NCBI GenBank assembly: GCA_026984515.1
Contig: JALSRZ010000131.1
Coordinates: 1 to 41,591, forward strand
Direction of reading: 5' to 3'
Source of the DNA: Thiohalobacter sp.
Lineage (GTDB): Bacteria > Pseudomonadota > Gammaproteobacteria > DSM-19610
DNA length: 41,591 nt
In this document: positions 18,250 to 28,174 of the stretch, in pieces
How the letters are laid out: every line of letters begins with the position of its first letter
How positions within the stretch are numbered: the first letter of the stretch is position 1
Notes under the pieces: model-generated
What the model saw: only the letters and a program-made list of their open reading frames with translations
What the model was told of the DNA's origin: nothing
Databases searched by the model: none
Position numbers and translations under genes: made by a program

Positions 18250-20271
18250 ATGTCGCAACAGCAACGCACCATGCTGGTCACCAGCGCCCTGCCCTACGCC
18301 AACGGCTCGATCCACCTGGGTCACCTGGTGGAATACATCCAGACCGACATCTGGGTGCGGTTCCAGAAAATGCGGGGCCACGACTGCACCTATGTCTGCG
18401 CCGACGACGCCCACGGCACCCCCATCATGCTGCGTGCCCGCCAGGAAGGCATCGAGCCGGAAGCCCTGGTCGGGAAAATGAACGCCGAACACCGGGCCGA
18501 TTTTGCCGGTTTCGGCATCGGTTTCGACAACTACTACAGCACCCATTCCGAGGAAAACCGGGCCTTTGCCGAGGACATCTACCTCAAGCTGCGCGACGGC
18601 GGACATATCGACCGGCGTACCATCCGCCAGTTCTATGACCCCGAAAAGGAAATGTTCCTGCCGGACCGTTTCATCAAGGGTACCTGCCCCAAATGCGGCG
18701 CCGAAGACCAGTACGGCGACAACTGCGAAGTCTGCGGCGCGACCTACGACGCAGCCGAACTGAAAAATCCCCGCTCGGTGCTGAGCGGTACGGCACCGGT
18801 GGAAAAGGAGTCGGAACACTATTTCTTCAAACTGTCCGACTTCACCGACATGCTGCACGGCTACCTGCAGCAAGCCACCCAGCCCGAAGTCGCCAACAAG
18901 ATGAACGAGTGGCTGGAGGCGGGTCTGCAGGACTGGGATATCTCACGCGACGCACCCTATTTCGGTTTCCGGATTCCGGACACCACCGACAAGTTCTTCT
19001 ACGTCTGGCTGGACGCACCCATGGGCTACATGGCCAGCTTCAAGGACTACTGCAACCGGAAGCACCTGAATTTCGGTGACTGGTGGGAGCAGGGTTCCAG
19101 CGCCGAGCTGTACCACTTCATCGGCAAGGACATCCTGCGTTTCCATACGCTGTTCTGGCCGGCGGTGCTGGAAGGCGCGGGCTACCGCAAACCAACCCGG
19201 GTGTTCGCGCACGGCTTTCTCACCGTCAACGGGCAGAAAATGTCGAAATCGCGCGGCACCTTTATCAACGCGCGCACCTGGCTGGACCACCTGGACCCGG
19301 AATACCTGCGTTACTACTATGCCGCCAAACTGTCCGGAGGCATCGACGATATCGATCTCAACCTGGACGATTTCGTGGCCCGCATCAACAGCGACCTGGT
19401 CGGCAAATACGTCAACATCGCCAGCCGCACCGCGAACTTCATCGTCAAGCACTTCAACGGCGAGCTGTTATCGCCCAGGGAATACGGCGACCATGAAACC
19501 GAGGGTGGCGCCAGGATCATTGCCGAGGCTTTTGAACAACGCGAGTATAACCGCGCGGTGCGTGAAATCATGCGTATGGCCGACAGCACCAACCAGTTTT
19601 TTGACGAAAACGAGCCCTGGAAACTGGCCAAAGACCCGGCACAGAAAGACAAACTGCACAAGGTCTGCTCGCGTATCCTGCACGCCTTCTACGTGCTGTC
19701 CATTTTCCTGACACCGATCCTGCCGGCCATGAACCGCCGTGTGGCGCGCGAACTGTTCGGCATGCCGCGCGATTTCCTATGGAGCGACCTGGACCGCTTC
19801 CCGGAACGCATCAACCGCTTCAAACACCTGGCCAAACGCGTAGCAAGCGATGCCGTGAACGCTATGCTGGAAGCCTCCAGAGAGAGTTTAGCCGTGACCG
19901 AATCCAGACCCGCCAGCGGCCCGCTGGCCGATGAACCCGTGGCTGACACGATTACATTCGAAGATTTCTCCAAAGTGGATTTGCGGGTAGTGAAGATCGT
20001 GAAAGCCGAGGCCGTGGAAAAGGCCGACAAGCTGCTGCGACTGACGCTGGACCTGGGTGGCGAAACCCGCACTGTGTTCGCGGGTATCAAAAGCGCCTAT
20101 GCACCCGGGCAGCTTGAGGGTAAGCTGACGGTCATGGTCGCCAACCTGGCACCGCGCAAAATGCGTTTCGGCGTGTCCGAAGGCATGGTGCTGGCAGCCG
20201 GACCCGGCGGCAAGGAACTGTTTATCCTGGAACCGCACCAGGGCGCACTACCCGGTATGAAAGTGAAGTAG
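18250..20271 (+). CDS. metG: Methionyl-tRNA synthetase
   Basis: 673 residues from ATG 18250, with a GGAAA sequence upstream; an in-frame GTG/ATG extension to 18229 is not needed. It is a class I aaRS: the HIGH-type box is HLGH (22-25) and the KMSKS loop occupies 330-334. The knuckle has four zinc cysteines (146, 149, 159, 162), the E. coli-like arrangement. A C-terminal EMAP/Trbp111-like tRNA-binding domain starts near residue 570 ([14 protein letters not shown], ending in GMKVK) and gives dimerisation. It charges initiator and elongator tRNA-Met. rsxA follows after 5 nt, so read-through into the Rsx operon is likely. Confidence 0.97.
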   Translation: MSQQQRTMLVTSALPYANGSIHLGHLVEYIQTDIWVRFQKMRGHDCTYVCADDAHGTPIMLRARQEGIEPEALVGKMNAEHRADFAGFGIGFDNYYSTHSEENRAFAEDIYLKLRDGGHIDRRTIRQFYDPEKEMFLPDRFIKGTCPKCGAEDQYGDNCEVCGATYDAAELKNPRSVLSGTAPVEKESEHYFFKLSDFTDMLHGYLQQATQPEVANKMNEWLEAGLQDWDISRDAPYFGFRIPDTTDKFFYVWLDAPMGYMASFKDYCNRKHLNFGDWWEQGSSAELYHFIGKDILRFHTLFWPAVLEGAGYRKPTRVFAHGFLTVNGQKMSKSRGTFINARTWLDHLDPEYLRYYYAAKLSGGIDDIDLNLDDFVARINSDLVGKYVNIASRTANFIVKHFNGELLSPREYGDHETEGGARIIAEAFEQREYNRAVREIMRMADSTNQFFDENEPWKLAKDPAQKDKLHKVCSRILHAFYVLSIFLTPILPAMNRRVARELFGMPRDFLWSDLDRFPERINRFKHLAKRVASDAVNAMLEASRESLAVTESRPASGPLADEPVADTITFEDFSKVDLRVVKIVKAEAVEKADKLLRLTLDLGGETRTVFAGIKSAYAPGQLEGKLTVMVANLAPRKMRFGVSEGMVLAAGPGGKELFILEPHQGALPGMKVK

Positions 20272-20276
20272 ACAAT

Positions 20277-20858
20277 ATGGGCGAGATCGCACTCATTCTG
20301 ATCAGCACCGTGCTGGTGAACAACTTTGTGCTGGTCAAGTTTCTCGGCCTGTGCCCCTTCCTGGGCGTCTCGCGCAAGCTGGAAACCGCGATCGGCATGT
20401 CGCTGGCCACCACTTTTGTACTGACCCTGTCGTCGGTCTGCAGCTACCTCGCCAATGAATACCTGCTGGCCCCGCTGGGGCTGGAATACCTGCGCACCAT
20501 CACCTTCATCCTGGTCATCGCCGTGGTCGTACAGTTCACGGAGATGGTCGTGCACAAGACCAGCCCGCTGCTCTACCAGGTGCTGGGTATCTTTCTGCCC
20601 CTGATCACCACCAACTGCGCAGTGCTGGGCGTGGCCCTGCTGAACACCCAGGAGCACCACGGTTTTCTTCACTCCGCCGTGTATGGCTTTGGCGCGGCAG
20701 TCGGCTTCTCGATGGTGATGGTGCTGTTTGCAGCCATGCGCGAACGTATTACTGCCGCCGACGTGCCGGAAGCCTTCCGCGGTTCCGCCATTGCGCTGAT
20801 TACCGCCGGTCTGATGTCCCTGGCCTTCATGGGCTTCTCCGGACTCATCAAGGGTTAG
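20277..20858 (+). CDS. rsxA: Electron transport complex subunit RsxA/RnfA
   Basis: 193 residues with six membrane helices and the RnfA signatures [22 protein letters not shown] and [14 protein letters not shown]. Its Cys residues near the two inverted half-repeats are known to bind an iron-sulfur cluster at the membrane core. The complex couples electron flow between reduced ferredoxin/NADH and an ion gradient (Rnf), or keeps SoxR reduced (Rsx). It is homologous to RsxE of the same operon. First gene of rsxABCDGE, 5 nt after metG. Confidence 0.95.
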   Translation: MGEIALILISTVLVNNFVLVKFLGLCPFLGVSRKLETAIGMSLATTFVLTLSSVCSYLANEYLLAPLGLEYLRTITFILVIAVVVQFTEMVVHKTSPLLYQVLGIFLPLITTNCAVLGVALLNTQEHHGFLHSAVYGFGAAVGFSMVMVLFAAMRERITAADVPEAFRGSAIALITAGLMSLAFMGFSGLIKG

Positions 20859-20875
20859 GCAGGGCCTGTTAACAC

Positions 20876-21460
20876 ATGTTGACCGCCATGCTGGCCATCG
20901 GTACCCTCGCGGCCCTGTTCGGCCTGCTGCTGGGCTATTCCGCCATTCGCTTCAGGGTCGAAGGCGATCCGATCGTCGACCAGATCGACCACCTGTTGCC
21001 GCAGACCCAGTGCGGCCAATGCGGCTACGCTGGCTGCCGCCCCTACGCGGAAGCCATCGCCAACGGCGAAGCGGACATCAACCAGTGCCCGCCCGGCGGT
21101 GAGGCCGGAATCCAGGCGCTGGCCGAGCTGCTCGGCGTGGACCCCAAGCCCCTGAACGCCGAACACGGCGAACACACTGAAAAACGCGTCGCGGTCATCG
21201 ATGAAAAGACCTGCATCGGCTGTACCCTGTGTATCCAGGCCTGCCCGGTGGATGCCATTCTCGGCGCGGCCAAGCAGATGCACACCGTGATCGAAAGCGA
21301 ATGCACCGGTTGTGACCTGTGCGTACCGCCGTGCCCGGTCGACTGCATCGAAATGGTGCCGGTAAAGCAGACCATCAGCCGCTGGAAGTGGCCCTACCCG
21401 GAAGATACCGGCGGGGCAATCGCTGAACCGGTCGGGGAACCCGGCAATCAACTGATTTGA
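20876..21460 (+). CDS. rsxB: Electron transport complex ferredoxin-like subunit RsxB/RnfB
   Basis: 194 residues. An N-terminal membrane anchor (6-22) is followed by a cysteine motif for a 4Fe-4S cluster (Cys46, 49, 54, 71: [11 protein letters not shown] ... QCPPGG) and then two classical ferredoxin motifs, [12 protein letters not shown] and [12 protein letters not shown]. RnfB accepts electrons from ferredoxin in the cytoplasm and passes them to the membrane subunits. It follows rsxA by 17 nt; 51-63 nt separate it from rsxC, where a separate promoter-like TACAAT occurs. Confidence 0.95.
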   Translation: MLTAMLAIGTLAALFGLLLGYSAIRFRVEGDPIVDQIDHLLPQTQCGQCGYAGCRPYAEAIANGEADINQCPPGGEAGIQALAELLGVDPKPLNAEHGEHTEKRVAVIDEKTCIGCTLCIQACPVDAILGAAKQMHTVIESECTGCDLCVPPCPVDCIEMVPVKQTISRWKWPYPEDTGGAIAEPVGEPGNQLI

Positions 21461-21523
21461 ATCAATAACCTGTCCGCAGGCGGCGTATTTTTCCGCACCA
21501 GACCCTGTACAATGCAGTGCCTG

Positions 21524-23161
21524 ATGGTCACTCTATTGTCCCAGCCCAGGCGCATCCCCGGCGGTCTGCGTCTCGATGCCAACAAGGCACAGTCACTGCA
21601 GCAGCCGCTGCGTGCCGCCGGGGTGCCGGAACGCCTGTATATCCCCCTCAGCCAGCACATCGGCGATGCCGCGGAGCCACTGGTCGAGGTCGGTGACCAG
21701 GTTCTCAAGGGGCAGTTGATCGCCCGTTCACCCGGCTATATCAGCGCACCGGTGCATGCCTCCAGTTCGGGCGAGGTGGTCGCCATCGGCGATTACCCAG
21801 TACCGCACCCGTCCGGTATGCAGGCTGCCTGCATCGTGATCGCCACGGATGGCCGGGACCAGGCCGCTGCCGACGATCTGCGCATGGAAAACGTCCTGCA
21901 GGCAGACCCTGCCGACATCCGCCAGCGGGTCCGCGACGCCGGTATCGTCGGCCTGGGCGGGGCCGGCTTCCCCACTTCGGTAAAACTCAACCCCGGGCCG
22001 GACCGGGAGGTCGATCTGCTGGTCATCAACGCCGCGGAATGCGAACCCTATATCAGTTGCGACGAAGCGCTGATGTGCAGCCGCCCGTGGGAAATACTCG
22101 AAGGCATACGCATCATGCGTCACGCCCTCCAGGCCCGGCAGGTAGTGATCGGCATCGAGGACAATATGCCGAACGCCATACAGTGCCTGCAACACTGCCT
22201 GGACGAGTCGGAAGAAACCGGCATCCGGATGATACCGGTTCCGACCATCTATCCCGCCGGCGGCGAAAAACAACTCATCTACGCCCTGACCGGCGAAGAA
22301 GTGCCCAGCCAGGGCCTGCCGATCGACCTGGGCATCGTGTGCCACAACGTAGGCACGGCCGCTGCGATTGCGCGCGCCCTGTTGCAGGGTGAACCACTGA
22401 TATCGCGCGTGGTGACCGTAACCGGCGAAGGCGTCCGGCAGCCGGCTAACCTGGAAGTCCGGATCGGCACACCGGTCGCCGCCCTGATCGAGGCCTGCGG
22501 CGGTTACACGGATGCCGTCGCACGGCTGCTGATGGGCGGCCCCATGATGGGCTTTTCCCTGCGCAGCGACACCATACCCGCGATCAAGACCACCAACTGC
22601 ATCCTGGCCGCGAGTTACCGGGAAGCCCCGCAGGCGCCGCCCGCCAGCCCCTGTATCCGCTGCAGTGACTGTGTGGATGTGTGCCCGGCCGGTCTGCTCC
22701 CGCAGCAACTGTACTGGTACGCGCATGCCCGCGATTTCGACCGCATCCAGGACTATCACCTGTTCGACTGCATCGAATGCGGCTGCTGTGCGCAGGTATG
22801 CCCCAGCCATATCCCGCTGGTGCAGTACTACCGCTTTGCCAAGACCGAGATCTGGTCGCTGGAAAGCGAACGGCAATTTTCCGAACTGGCCCGCCAGCGC
22901 CACGAGGCTCGCCTGCAGCGCCTGGAACGGGAAAAGAAGGCACTGGAAGAACGCCGCGCCAAAGCACGCAAGTCACTCAAACCCAAAGCGGGTGACGCCG
23001 ACGCCAAGCAGGCGGAAATCGCCGCTGCGCTGCAACGCGTAAAGGCAAAAAAGGCCGAGCAGTCCGTGCAAGCGCGCAACACCAGCGAACTCACCGAGCA
23101 ACAGCAGGCGGACATCGCTGCGGCCGAACGACGCCGCAGCCCCGGCAGCGGCCAGCCCTGA
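21524..23161 (+). CDS. rsxC: Electron transport complex subunit RsxC/RnfC
   Basis: 545 residues from ATG 21524; an ATG 12 nt upstream is also in frame, but a -10-like TACAAT (21508-21513) overlaps it and neither start has a Shine-Dalgarno. The fold shows the RnfC NADH/FMN-binding half (GLGGAGFPTSVKL, NAAECEPYISCDEAL, MGGPMMGFSL) and two 4Fe-4S motifs (Cys377/380/383/387 and Cys416/419/422/426). A charged coiled tail (about 450-545, Lys/Ala/Glu/Arg-rich) extends the C-terminus, as in many gammaproteobacterial RsxC proteins, here fairly short. It accepts or donates electrons with NAD. Its TGA overlaps the rsxD ATG by one base. Confidence 0.93.
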   Translation: MVTLLSQPRRIPGGLRLDANKAQSLQQPLRAAGVPERLYIPLSQHIGDAAEPLVEVGDQVLKGQLIARSPGYISAPVHASSSGEVVAIGDYPVPHPSGMQAACIVIATDGRDQAAADDLRMENVLQADPADIRQRVRDAGIVGLGGAGFPTSVKLNPGPDREVDLLVINAAECEPYISCDEALMCSRPWEILEGIRIMRHALQARQVVIGIEDNMPNAIQCLQHCLDESEETGIRMIPVPTIYPAGGEKQLIYALTGEEVPSQGLPIDLGIVCHNVGTAAAIARALLQGEPLISRVVTVTGEGVRQPANLEVRIGTPVAALIEACGGYTDAVARLLMGGPMMGFSLRSDTIPAIKTTNCILAASYREAPQAPPASPCIRCSDCVDVCPAGLLPQQLYWYAHARDFDRIQDYHLFDCIECGCCAQVCPSHIPLVQYYRFAKTEIWSLESERQFSELARQRHEARLQRLEREKKALEERRAKARKSLKPKAGDADAKQAEIAAALQRVKAKKAEQSVQARNTSELTEQQQADIAAAERRRSPGSGQP

Positions 23162-24207
23162 TGGAATTTCCTACCCGCAGTTCACCCTACCTGCCCCTGC
23201 GCAGCGACCTGTCCAGGCTCATGCAACGCGTCATGCTGGCGCTGGTGCCGGGCGCCCTCGCCCTGCTGTGGTTCTTTGGCTGGGGCGTTCTGTTCAACCT
23301 CCTCATCGCCGCGGGCACCGCCCTGCTGGCGGAAGCGGCGATGCTGCAGCTGCGCGGCCGACCGGTGCGCGCGACCCTGCACGACGGCAGTGCACTGCTG
23401 ACCGGTCTGCTGCTGGGGCTGTCGCTGCCGCCGCTGGCGCCCTGGTGGATTGCGGTGGTCGGCACCCTGTTTGCCATCGTGGTGGCAAAACAGCTGTATG
23501 GCGGGATCGGCTACAACCCGTTCAACCCGGCCATGGTGGGCTTTGTGGTACTGATCATCTCCTTCCCGCTGCAAATGACCCTGTGGCCGCCACCACAGGG
23601 TATCGATGCACAGATACTCGGCCTGACCGATACCCTGCGACTGGTGTTCGCCGGCGCGCTGCCCGCAGACGCCAGCCTGGACAGCGTCACCATGGCGACG
23701 CCGCTGGATATCACCAAGACCCGTCTCGGCCTGAACTACACCTGGGGCGAGATACTCGCTGACCCGCGTTTCGGCGCTTTTGCCGGGCATGGCTGGGAAT
23801 GGGTCAATGTCGGCTTCCTGTTCGGCGGCATCTGGTTGTGGCAGCGCCGCGCCATACACTGGCAGATCCCCGCAAGCATGCTGGGCAGCCTGTTTCTGGT
23901 CTCGCTGTTTTTCTACATCGCCGACGCCGACAGTTTTGGTTCACCGCTGTTCCACCTGTTCAGCGGCGCCACCATGCTTGGCGCTTTCTTCATTGCCACC
24001 GACCCGGTGTCGGCGGCCACCACCCGACGCGGGCGCCTCTACTACGGGGCCGGTATCGGCGTACTGACCTACATCATCCGTACCTGGGGCGGGTACCCGG
24101 AAGGCATTGCCTTCGCGGTCCTGCTGATGAACATGGCGGCGCCCACCATCGACTACCTGACACCTCCGCGCGTGTTCGGCCGCAGGGATCCGGAGGAAGA
24201 AAGCTAG
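23161..24207 (+). CDS. rsxD: Electron transport complex subunit RsxD/RnfD
   Basis: 348 residues with nine or ten membrane helices. The FMN attachment motif SGAT (268-271, in FSGATMLGAFFIATDPVSA) has the threonine that takes a covalent flavin. Other RnfD features are YNPFNPAMVGFVVL and the second-half TWGGYPEGIAFAVLLMN. It is part of the membrane channel that couples electron transfer to ion movement; the transported ion cannot be told. ATG overlaps the rsxC stop. Confidence 0.94.
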   Translation: MEFPTRSSPYLPLRSDLSRLMQRVMLALVPGALALLWFFGWGVLFNLLIAAGTALLAEAAMLQLRGRPVRATLHDGSALLTGLLLGLSLPPLAPWWIAVVGTLFAIVVAKQLYGGIGYNPFNPAMVGFVVLIISFPLQMTLWPPPQGIDAQILGLTDTLRLVFAGALPADASLDSVTMATPLDITKTRLGLNYTWGEILADPRFGAFAGHGWEWVNVGFLFGGIWLWQRRAIHWQIPASMLGSLFLVSLFFYIADADSFGSPLFHLFSGATMLGAFFIATDPVSAATTRRGRLYYGAGIGVLTYIIRTWGGYPEGIAFAVLLMNMAAPTIDYLTPPRVFGRRDPEEES

Positions 24208-24238
24208 TGTACTGTAACGCCCAGTGGACCGTACCCTG

Positions 24239-24874
24239 ATGTCCTACCGGCCGGTATTCATCTCCGCGGTATTCCTGCTGCTGTTTGCCGTCATCGGCAG
24301 CGGCCTGGTCGCATTCACATTTGACAGCACCGCGGATCGGATTGCCGAAAACCAGCGCCGCGCGCTGCTGAAAAGTCTGAACGAACTGGTGCCGGTGGAT
24401 CGTTACGACAATGATATCTTTTCCGATATCCTGCGGGTGCGCGACCCGGAACTGCTGGGCAGCGAAGAACCCGTGCCCGTGTACCGCGCACGCAAGGGCG
24501 GCTGGCCGGTCGCCGCGGTACTGGCGGTGATCGCACCGGACGGTTATAACGGTTCCATCCGCCTGCTGGTCGCCATCAACCTGGACGGCACCCTGGCCGG
24601 GGTGCGCGTCGTCCAGCACCGCGAGACACCGGGCCTGGGCGACGGCATCGAGGCCGACCGCTCGGACTGGATCCTCGGCTTTGCCGGCAAGTCACTGACC
24701 AACCCCGATAAAAAAGGCTGGCGGGTGAAACGCGACGGCGGTGTCTTTGACCAGTTCACCGGCGCCACCATAACCCCCCGGGCTGTCGTGAAAGCCGTGC
24801 ACAAAGCTTTGTTATACTTCCAGCTGCACAGGCAAAAACTGTTTGAGAAAGCACCGGAAGCAACCGATACATGA
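24239..24874 (+). CDS. rsxG: Electron transport complex subunit RsxG/RnfG
   Basis: 211 residues from ATG 24239; a GTG at 24224 is also in frame and would give MDRTL first. One N-terminal membrane helix (6-27) anchors a periplasmic FMN domain. The flavinylation motif TGAT (174-177, [16 protein letters not shown]) has the acceptor Thr177. [19 protein letters not shown] and [12 protein letters not shown] are typical RnfG text. It takes part in the periplasmic leg of electron transfer. Its stop overlaps the rsxE ATG by 4 nt. Confidence 0.93.
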   Translation: MSYRPVFISAVFLLLFAVIGSGLVAFTFDSTADRIAENQRRALLKSLNELVPVDRYDNDIFSDILRVRDPELLGSEEPVPVYRARKGGWPVAAVLAVIAPDGYNGSIRLLVAINLDGTLAGVRVVQHRETPGLGDGIEADRSDWILGFAGKSLTNPDKKGWRVKRDGGVFDQFTGATITPRAVVKAVHKALLYFQLHRQKLFEKAPEATDT

Positions 24875-25560
24875 ATACCCTGCCCGACATCGTACGCGAC
24901 GGACTCTGGACCAATAACGTGGGCCTGGTGCAGGTGCTGGGCATCTGCCCCTTGCTGGCGGTCACCGGCACCTTTATCAATGGGCTGGGTCTGGGTCTCG
25001 CCACCCTGACCACGCTGGTGGCTTCCAACGTCACCATATCCCTGATTCGCAAGCTGGTGCGACCGGAAGTCCGTATCCCGGTATTCGTGCTGGTTATTGC
25101 CTCTATCGTAACCATCATCGAACTGTCCATGAGCGCCTGGTTCTACGACCTGTACAAGGTACTGGGCATTTTCATCCCGCTGATCGTCACCAACTGTTCC
25201 ATCATCGGTCGCGCCGAGGCCTTTGCCTCCAAGAACACCGTGGGCCGCTCGTTCCTGGACGGCTTCAGCATGGGCTTCGGATTCCTGCTGGTGCTGGTTA
25301 CGCTCGGCACCCTGCGGGAAGTCATCGGGCACGGTACCCTGTTCTCCCAGGCCCACCTGATGTTCGGCGAAGCGGCCCGTTCCATGACCATCCACCTTGT
25401 CGACAGCTACCACGGCTTTCTGCTTGCCGTACTGCCGCCCGGTGCCTTTATCGGGCTGGGCCTGCTGATCGCCCTGAAAAACGTGATCGACAAACGCAGG
25501 GAGCGCCGGGAGACCCTGGTTACCGCACCCGGCAGCACGGCGACACAGACCGCACACTGA
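24871..25560 (+). CDS. rsxE: Electron transport complex subunit RsxE/RnfE
   Basis: 229 residues with six membrane helices; paralogous to RsxA (here [23 protein letters not shown] and [20 protein letters not shown]). Cys residues in both half-repeats are expected to bind the shared membrane iron-sulfur cluster. The ATG lies in an ATGA overlap with rsxG. It ends 17 nt before nth, the same gene order as in E. coli rsxABCDGE-nth. Confidence 0.94.
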   Translation: MNTLPDIVRDGLWTNNVGLVQVLGICPLLAVTGTFINGLGLGLATLTTLVASNVTISLIRKLVRPEVRIPVFVLVIASIVTIIELSMSAWFYDLYKVLGIFIPLIVTNCSIIGRAEAFASKNTVGRSFLDGFSMGFGFLLVLVTLGTLREVIGHGTLFSQAHLMFGEAARSMTIHLVDSYHGFLLAVLPPGAFIGLGLLIALKNVIDKRRERRETLVTAPGSTATQTAH

Positions 25561-25577
25561 AACTTCGGCCGGCAGGG

Positions 25578-26213
25578 ATGAACCGCGACAAACGGACCGA
25601 GATATTCACCCGGCTGCGCAAGGAAAACCCCCATCCCGTCACGGAGCTGCACTACGGCAACCCCTACCAGCTGCTGGTTGCGGTCACACTGTCGGCCCAG
25701 GCCACCGATGTCGGCGTCAACAAGGCAACCCGGGCGCTGTTCAAAAAAGTAAAAACACCCCGAGCCATGCTCAAACTGGGTGAAGCAGGCCTGAAGGAAT
25801 ACATCCGCACCATCGGCCTGTACAACAACAAGGCCAAAAACATCATTGCTGCCAGCCGGATGCTGGTCGAGCTGCACGGCGGCAAGGTACCGGAGCAGCG
25901 CGCCGCGCTCGAAGCCCTGCCGGGGGTCGGTCGCAAGACCGCCAATGTCGTATTGAATACGGCCTTCGGCCAGCCGACCATCGCGGTAGACACCCATATC
26001 TTCCGGGTTTCCAACCGCACCGGGATCGCCCCGGGCAAGAACGTCATCGAGGTGGAAAAGAAACTGCTGAAATTTGTGCCGGAGGCTTTCAGGCAGCATG
26101 CCCATCACTGGCTGATCCTGCTCGGACGCTACACCTGTGTCGCCCGCTCGCCACGCTGCGGTAGCTGCCTCATCGAGGATCTGTGCGAATATCGTCACAA
26201 GACAGAAAACTGA
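25578..26213 (+). CDS. nth: Endonuclease III
   Basis: 211 residues, the same length as E. coli Nth. The helix-hairpin-helix LPGVGRKTANVV contains catalytic Lys120 and VDTHIFR contains Asp138, both at E. coli numbering. Four C-terminal cysteines at 187, 194, 197 and 203 (C-x6-C-x2-C-x5-C) hold the [4Fe-4S] cluster. It removes oxidised pyrimidines and nicks abasic sites in base-excision repair. The ribosome site is moderate (GCAGGGATG region). Co-transcription with rsx is probable; the linkage is widespread in gammaproteobacteria. Confidence 0.97.
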   Translation: MNRDKRTEIFTRLRKENPHPVTELHYGNPYQLLVAVTLSAQATDVGVNKATRALFKKVKTPRAMLKLGEAGLKEYIRTIGLYNNKAKNIIAASRMLVELHGGKVPEQRAALEALPGVGRKTANVVLNTAFGQPTIAVDTHIFRVSNRTGIAPGKNVIEVEKKLLKFVPEAFRQHAHHWLILLGRYTCVARSPRCGSCLIEDLCEYRHKTEN

Positions 26214-26225
26214 CGCCAATTGGCG
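26214..26225. repeat. 12-bp perfect palindrome directly after nth
   Basis: CGCCAATTGGCG begins at the first base after the nth stop codon. It has no spacer and no U-tract, so it is not a terminator. It could be a protein-binding site near the start of the DUF1841 gene at 26292. Confidence 0.3.
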
Positions 26226-26291
26226 ACAGTCTAAACTTGCATCCGGATGCGGGAAATAGGTAACCTTCGCGGCTGACTACAGGGAATCGCA

Positions 26292-26741
26292 ATGCTGTTT
26301 GGACAGGACCGGAACCAGTTGCGCGCTGTATATGTCGAAACATGGAAAGAATACCGACAGGGCAAGCCACTGAACCCGCTGCAGATCCAGATCGTCGCCG
26401 TCATCAGGCAGCACCCCGAATACCAGGGCCTGCTGGAAAACGGCGAACGGGTCCTGGGCAGGGAATACCTGCCGGAAAGCGGGGAAACCAACCCGTTCCT
26501 GCACATGGGCATGCATCTGGCCCTGCAGGATCAGGTCAGCACTGACCGGCCGCCCGGCATCCGCGCACTGTACGAACGGCTACAGGCCACAGCAGGCGAC
26601 CATCACGCACTGCAACACAAGCTTATGGAATGCCTGGCAGAACTGATCTGGCAGGCGCAGAGAGACGGTGAATTACCCGATGAACAACGCTATCTCGACT
26701 GTATCGGAAGCCTCACCGAAAATGACCGGACTGCACACTAA
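26292..26741 (+). CDS. DUF1841 family protein
   Basis: 149 residues, soluble, no signal peptide. The general pattern fits DUF1841: FGQDRNQLRAVYVETWKEYR at the N-terminus, ETNPFLHMGMHLALQDQVSTDRPPG in the middle, and a C-terminal LMECLAELIWQAQRDGELPDEQRYLDCI. The family has no assigned function. It sits 78 nt after nth and is followed by a hairpin terminator, so it ends the metG/rsx/nth transcription unit or forms its own. Confidence 0.83.
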   Translation: MLFGQDRNQLRAVYVETWKEYRQGKPLNPLQIQIVAVIRQHPEYQGLLENGERVLGREYLPESGETNPFLHMGMHLALQDQVSTDRPPGIRALYERLQATAGDHHALQHKLMECLAELIWQAQRDGELPDEQRYLDCIGSLTENDRTAH

Positions 26742-26769
26742 ACTATATGGCACATATCCGGATTTCCCC

Positions 26770-26804
26770 GTTTCCAGGCCACCCGGGCCGCGGAAACTTT
26801 TCTC
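26770..26804 (+). terminator. Factor-independent terminator after the DUF1841 gene
   Basis: GTTTCC (26770-26775) pairs with GGAAAC (26792-26797), with an inner GGCC/GGCC pair, and TTTTCTC follows. It separates the DUF1841 gene from the hvf operon, which therefore needs its own promoter in the next 115 nt. Confidence 0.65.
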
Positions 26805-26858
26805 AACCCGGCAGGTCGTAGAAGCTGTCATTCATGATGACTGGTAATGCATCGTGCC

Positions 26859-26884
26859 GGTTAACCCGTGGTACCTGGTACCAC
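26859..26884. promoter_or_regulatory. Perfect palindrome upstream of hvfA, candidate operator
   Basis: GTGGTACCTGGTACCAC (26868-26884) is a perfect 8+1+8 palindrome, preceded one base earlier by the palindrome GGTTAACC (26859-26866) and followed by a GATACC. It lies 35-61 nt before the hvfA ATG. It could bind a dimeric regulator or fold into a hairpin in the 5' UTR. No clear sigma-70 or ECF promoter was recognised nearby. Confidence 0.5.
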
Positions 26885-26919
26885 AATTTGATACCTGAAG
26901 CCTTTAGGAGGCCCATCCA

Positions 26920-27300
26920 ATGTCCAAGAAAACTGTTATGAAACCCGTTGCCGTTGCCCTCGGCGCTGCTTTTGTCACCTCCCTGGCCGGCACTTCCATT
27001 GCCAATGCTGCGGAAAACCCCTTCGGCATGACTGAACTGCCCAGCGGCTACATGGTGGCTGAAGAAGGCAAGTGTGGCGGCAAAATGCAGAAATCGGCCG
27101 ATGAAGCCAAGTGTGGCGCCAAGATGAAAGGGAAGATGGAGAAAGAAGGCAAGTGTGGTGAAGCCAAGTGCGGCGCTGCAATGAAGAAGAACATGAAAGA
27201 AGGCAAGTGCGGCGAAGGTAAATGCGGTGCCAACATGATGAAAGGCGATCATGCCGGCGGCGACAAGATGAAGGAAGGCAAGTGCGGCGGCAAGAAGTAA
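26920..27300 (+). CDS. hvfA: HvfA/bufferin-type RiPP precursor, EGKCG-repeat metallophore
   Basis: 126 residues. A Sec signal peptide (3-30, cleavage after SIANA) precedes a conserved [16 protein letters not shown] leader and a Lys/Gly/Met-rich tail with seven cysteines (52, 65, 79, 84, 97, 102, 122). Five lie in EGKCG and two (65, 84) in EAKCG. In described homologues (Haemophilus HvfA, Caulobacter bufferins) the cysteines of EGKCG are converted by a DUF692 enzyme into copper-binding heterocycle or thioamide-type groups; here that is inference from motif and neighbours. A very strong AGGAGG stands 8 nt before the ATG. hvfB follows after 13 nt. Repeat number and length often vary in the family. 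Low-complexity composition could hide it from ordinary gene screening. Confidence 0.93.
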   Translation: MSKKTVMKPVAVALGAAFVTSLAGTSIANAAENPFGMTELPSGYMVAEEGKCGGKMQKSADEAKCGAKMKGKMEKEGKCGEAKCGAAMKKNMKEGKCGEGKCGANMMKGDHAGGDKMKEGKCGGKK

Positions 27301-27313
27301 GTCACTCAAAACC

Positions 27314-28174
27314 ATGAAGGAGTCACGTTACCCCGTTCATGGTGCCGGACTCGGGCTGCGGCGGACCCTGATGGGTCCGCTCGCAGACCAGCCGCCGGCA
27401 CAGGTCGGCTTCTACGAAGTTGCGCCGGAAAACTGGATAGGGATTGGTGGCTCCTACGGCAAGCAGTTCCGCGCTTTTACCGAGCGCTACCCGTTCGTCT
27501 GTCATGGACTGTCCCTGTCCATCGGCAGTCCCTCCCCGCTGGACGAAACCTTTCTGCAACGACTCAAACGCTTCCTGGACCAGCACGACATCCGCGGCTA
27601 TTCGGAACACCTGAGCTATTGCAGTGATGACGGTCACCTCTACGACCTGATGCCGATCCCTTTTACCGAAGAAGCCGTACACTACGTGGCGGAACGCATC
27701 CGCCGTACCCAGGACATCCTGGAACGCCGTATTGCCATGGAGAACGTCTCCTACTACGCGGCACCCGGCAAGGAGATGGAAGAGATCGACTTCATCAATG
27801 CGGTACTGCAGGAAGCCGACTGCGAACTGCTGCTCGACGTCAACAACATCTACGTCAACAGCGTCAACCACCAGTACGATGCTGAAGAATTTCTGACCGC
27901 ATTACCCGCCGAACGGGTGATGTACTTTCATATCGCCGGACACTTCAACGAGGCCGAAGACCTGATCGTCGACACCCACGGGGCTGACGTCATCGACCCT
28001 GTCTGGGACCTGCTGGACAAGGCCTACGCACACTTTGGCGTAGCGCCCACCCTGCTGGAACGGGATTTCAATATTCCGCCGCTGCCGGAACTGCTCGGAG
28101 AAGTCGACCGGATCGTGGCGCTGCAGGCACAGTGGACGCCTGCCAGGGCACCCGGCCATGCCAGCCACCGCTAA
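27314..28174 (+). CDS. hvfB: HvfB-type MNIO maturase (DUF692, multinuclear non-haem iron)
   Basis: 286 residues, TIM-barrel DUF692/MbnB-like. Candidate iron ligands occur in the expected order: His64 (CHGLSL), His99 (SEHLSY), Glu143 (AMENVSYY), Asp175/Asn177 ([10 protein letters not shown]), His206 and His210 (HIAGH), Asp220/His222 (DTHG) and Glu249 (LERDFN). VAPENWIG near residue 37 is also characteristic. Family members oxidise cysteine side chains of RiPP precursors using O2 at an iron cluster. It follows hvfA after 13 nt and overlaps hvfC by 17 nt, so the enzyme and its partner are made together. An alternative is a DUF692 enzyme for another peptide, but the EGKCG precursor next door makes that unlikely. 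Confidence 0.94.
   Translation: MKESRYPVHGAGLGLRRTLMGPLADQPPAQVGFYEVAPENWIGIGGSYGKQFRAFTERYPFVCHGLSLSIGSPSPLDETFLQRLKRFLDQHDIRGYSEHLSYCSDDGHLYDLMPIPFTEEAVHYVAERIRRTQDILERRIAMENVSYYAAPGKEMEEIDFINAVLQEADCELLLDVNNIYVNSVNHQYDAEEFLTALPAERVMYFHIAGHFNEAEDLIVDTHGADVIDPVWDLLDKAYAHFGVAPTLLERDFNIPPLPELLGEVDRIVALQAQWTPARAPGHASHR

Noticed and set aside
27061-27297. GAAGGCAAGTG-type repeats read as a CRISPR-like array
   Set aside because: The repeats are in the reading frame of the HvfA precursor, vary in spacing, and encode the EGKCG motif with its own start and stop.
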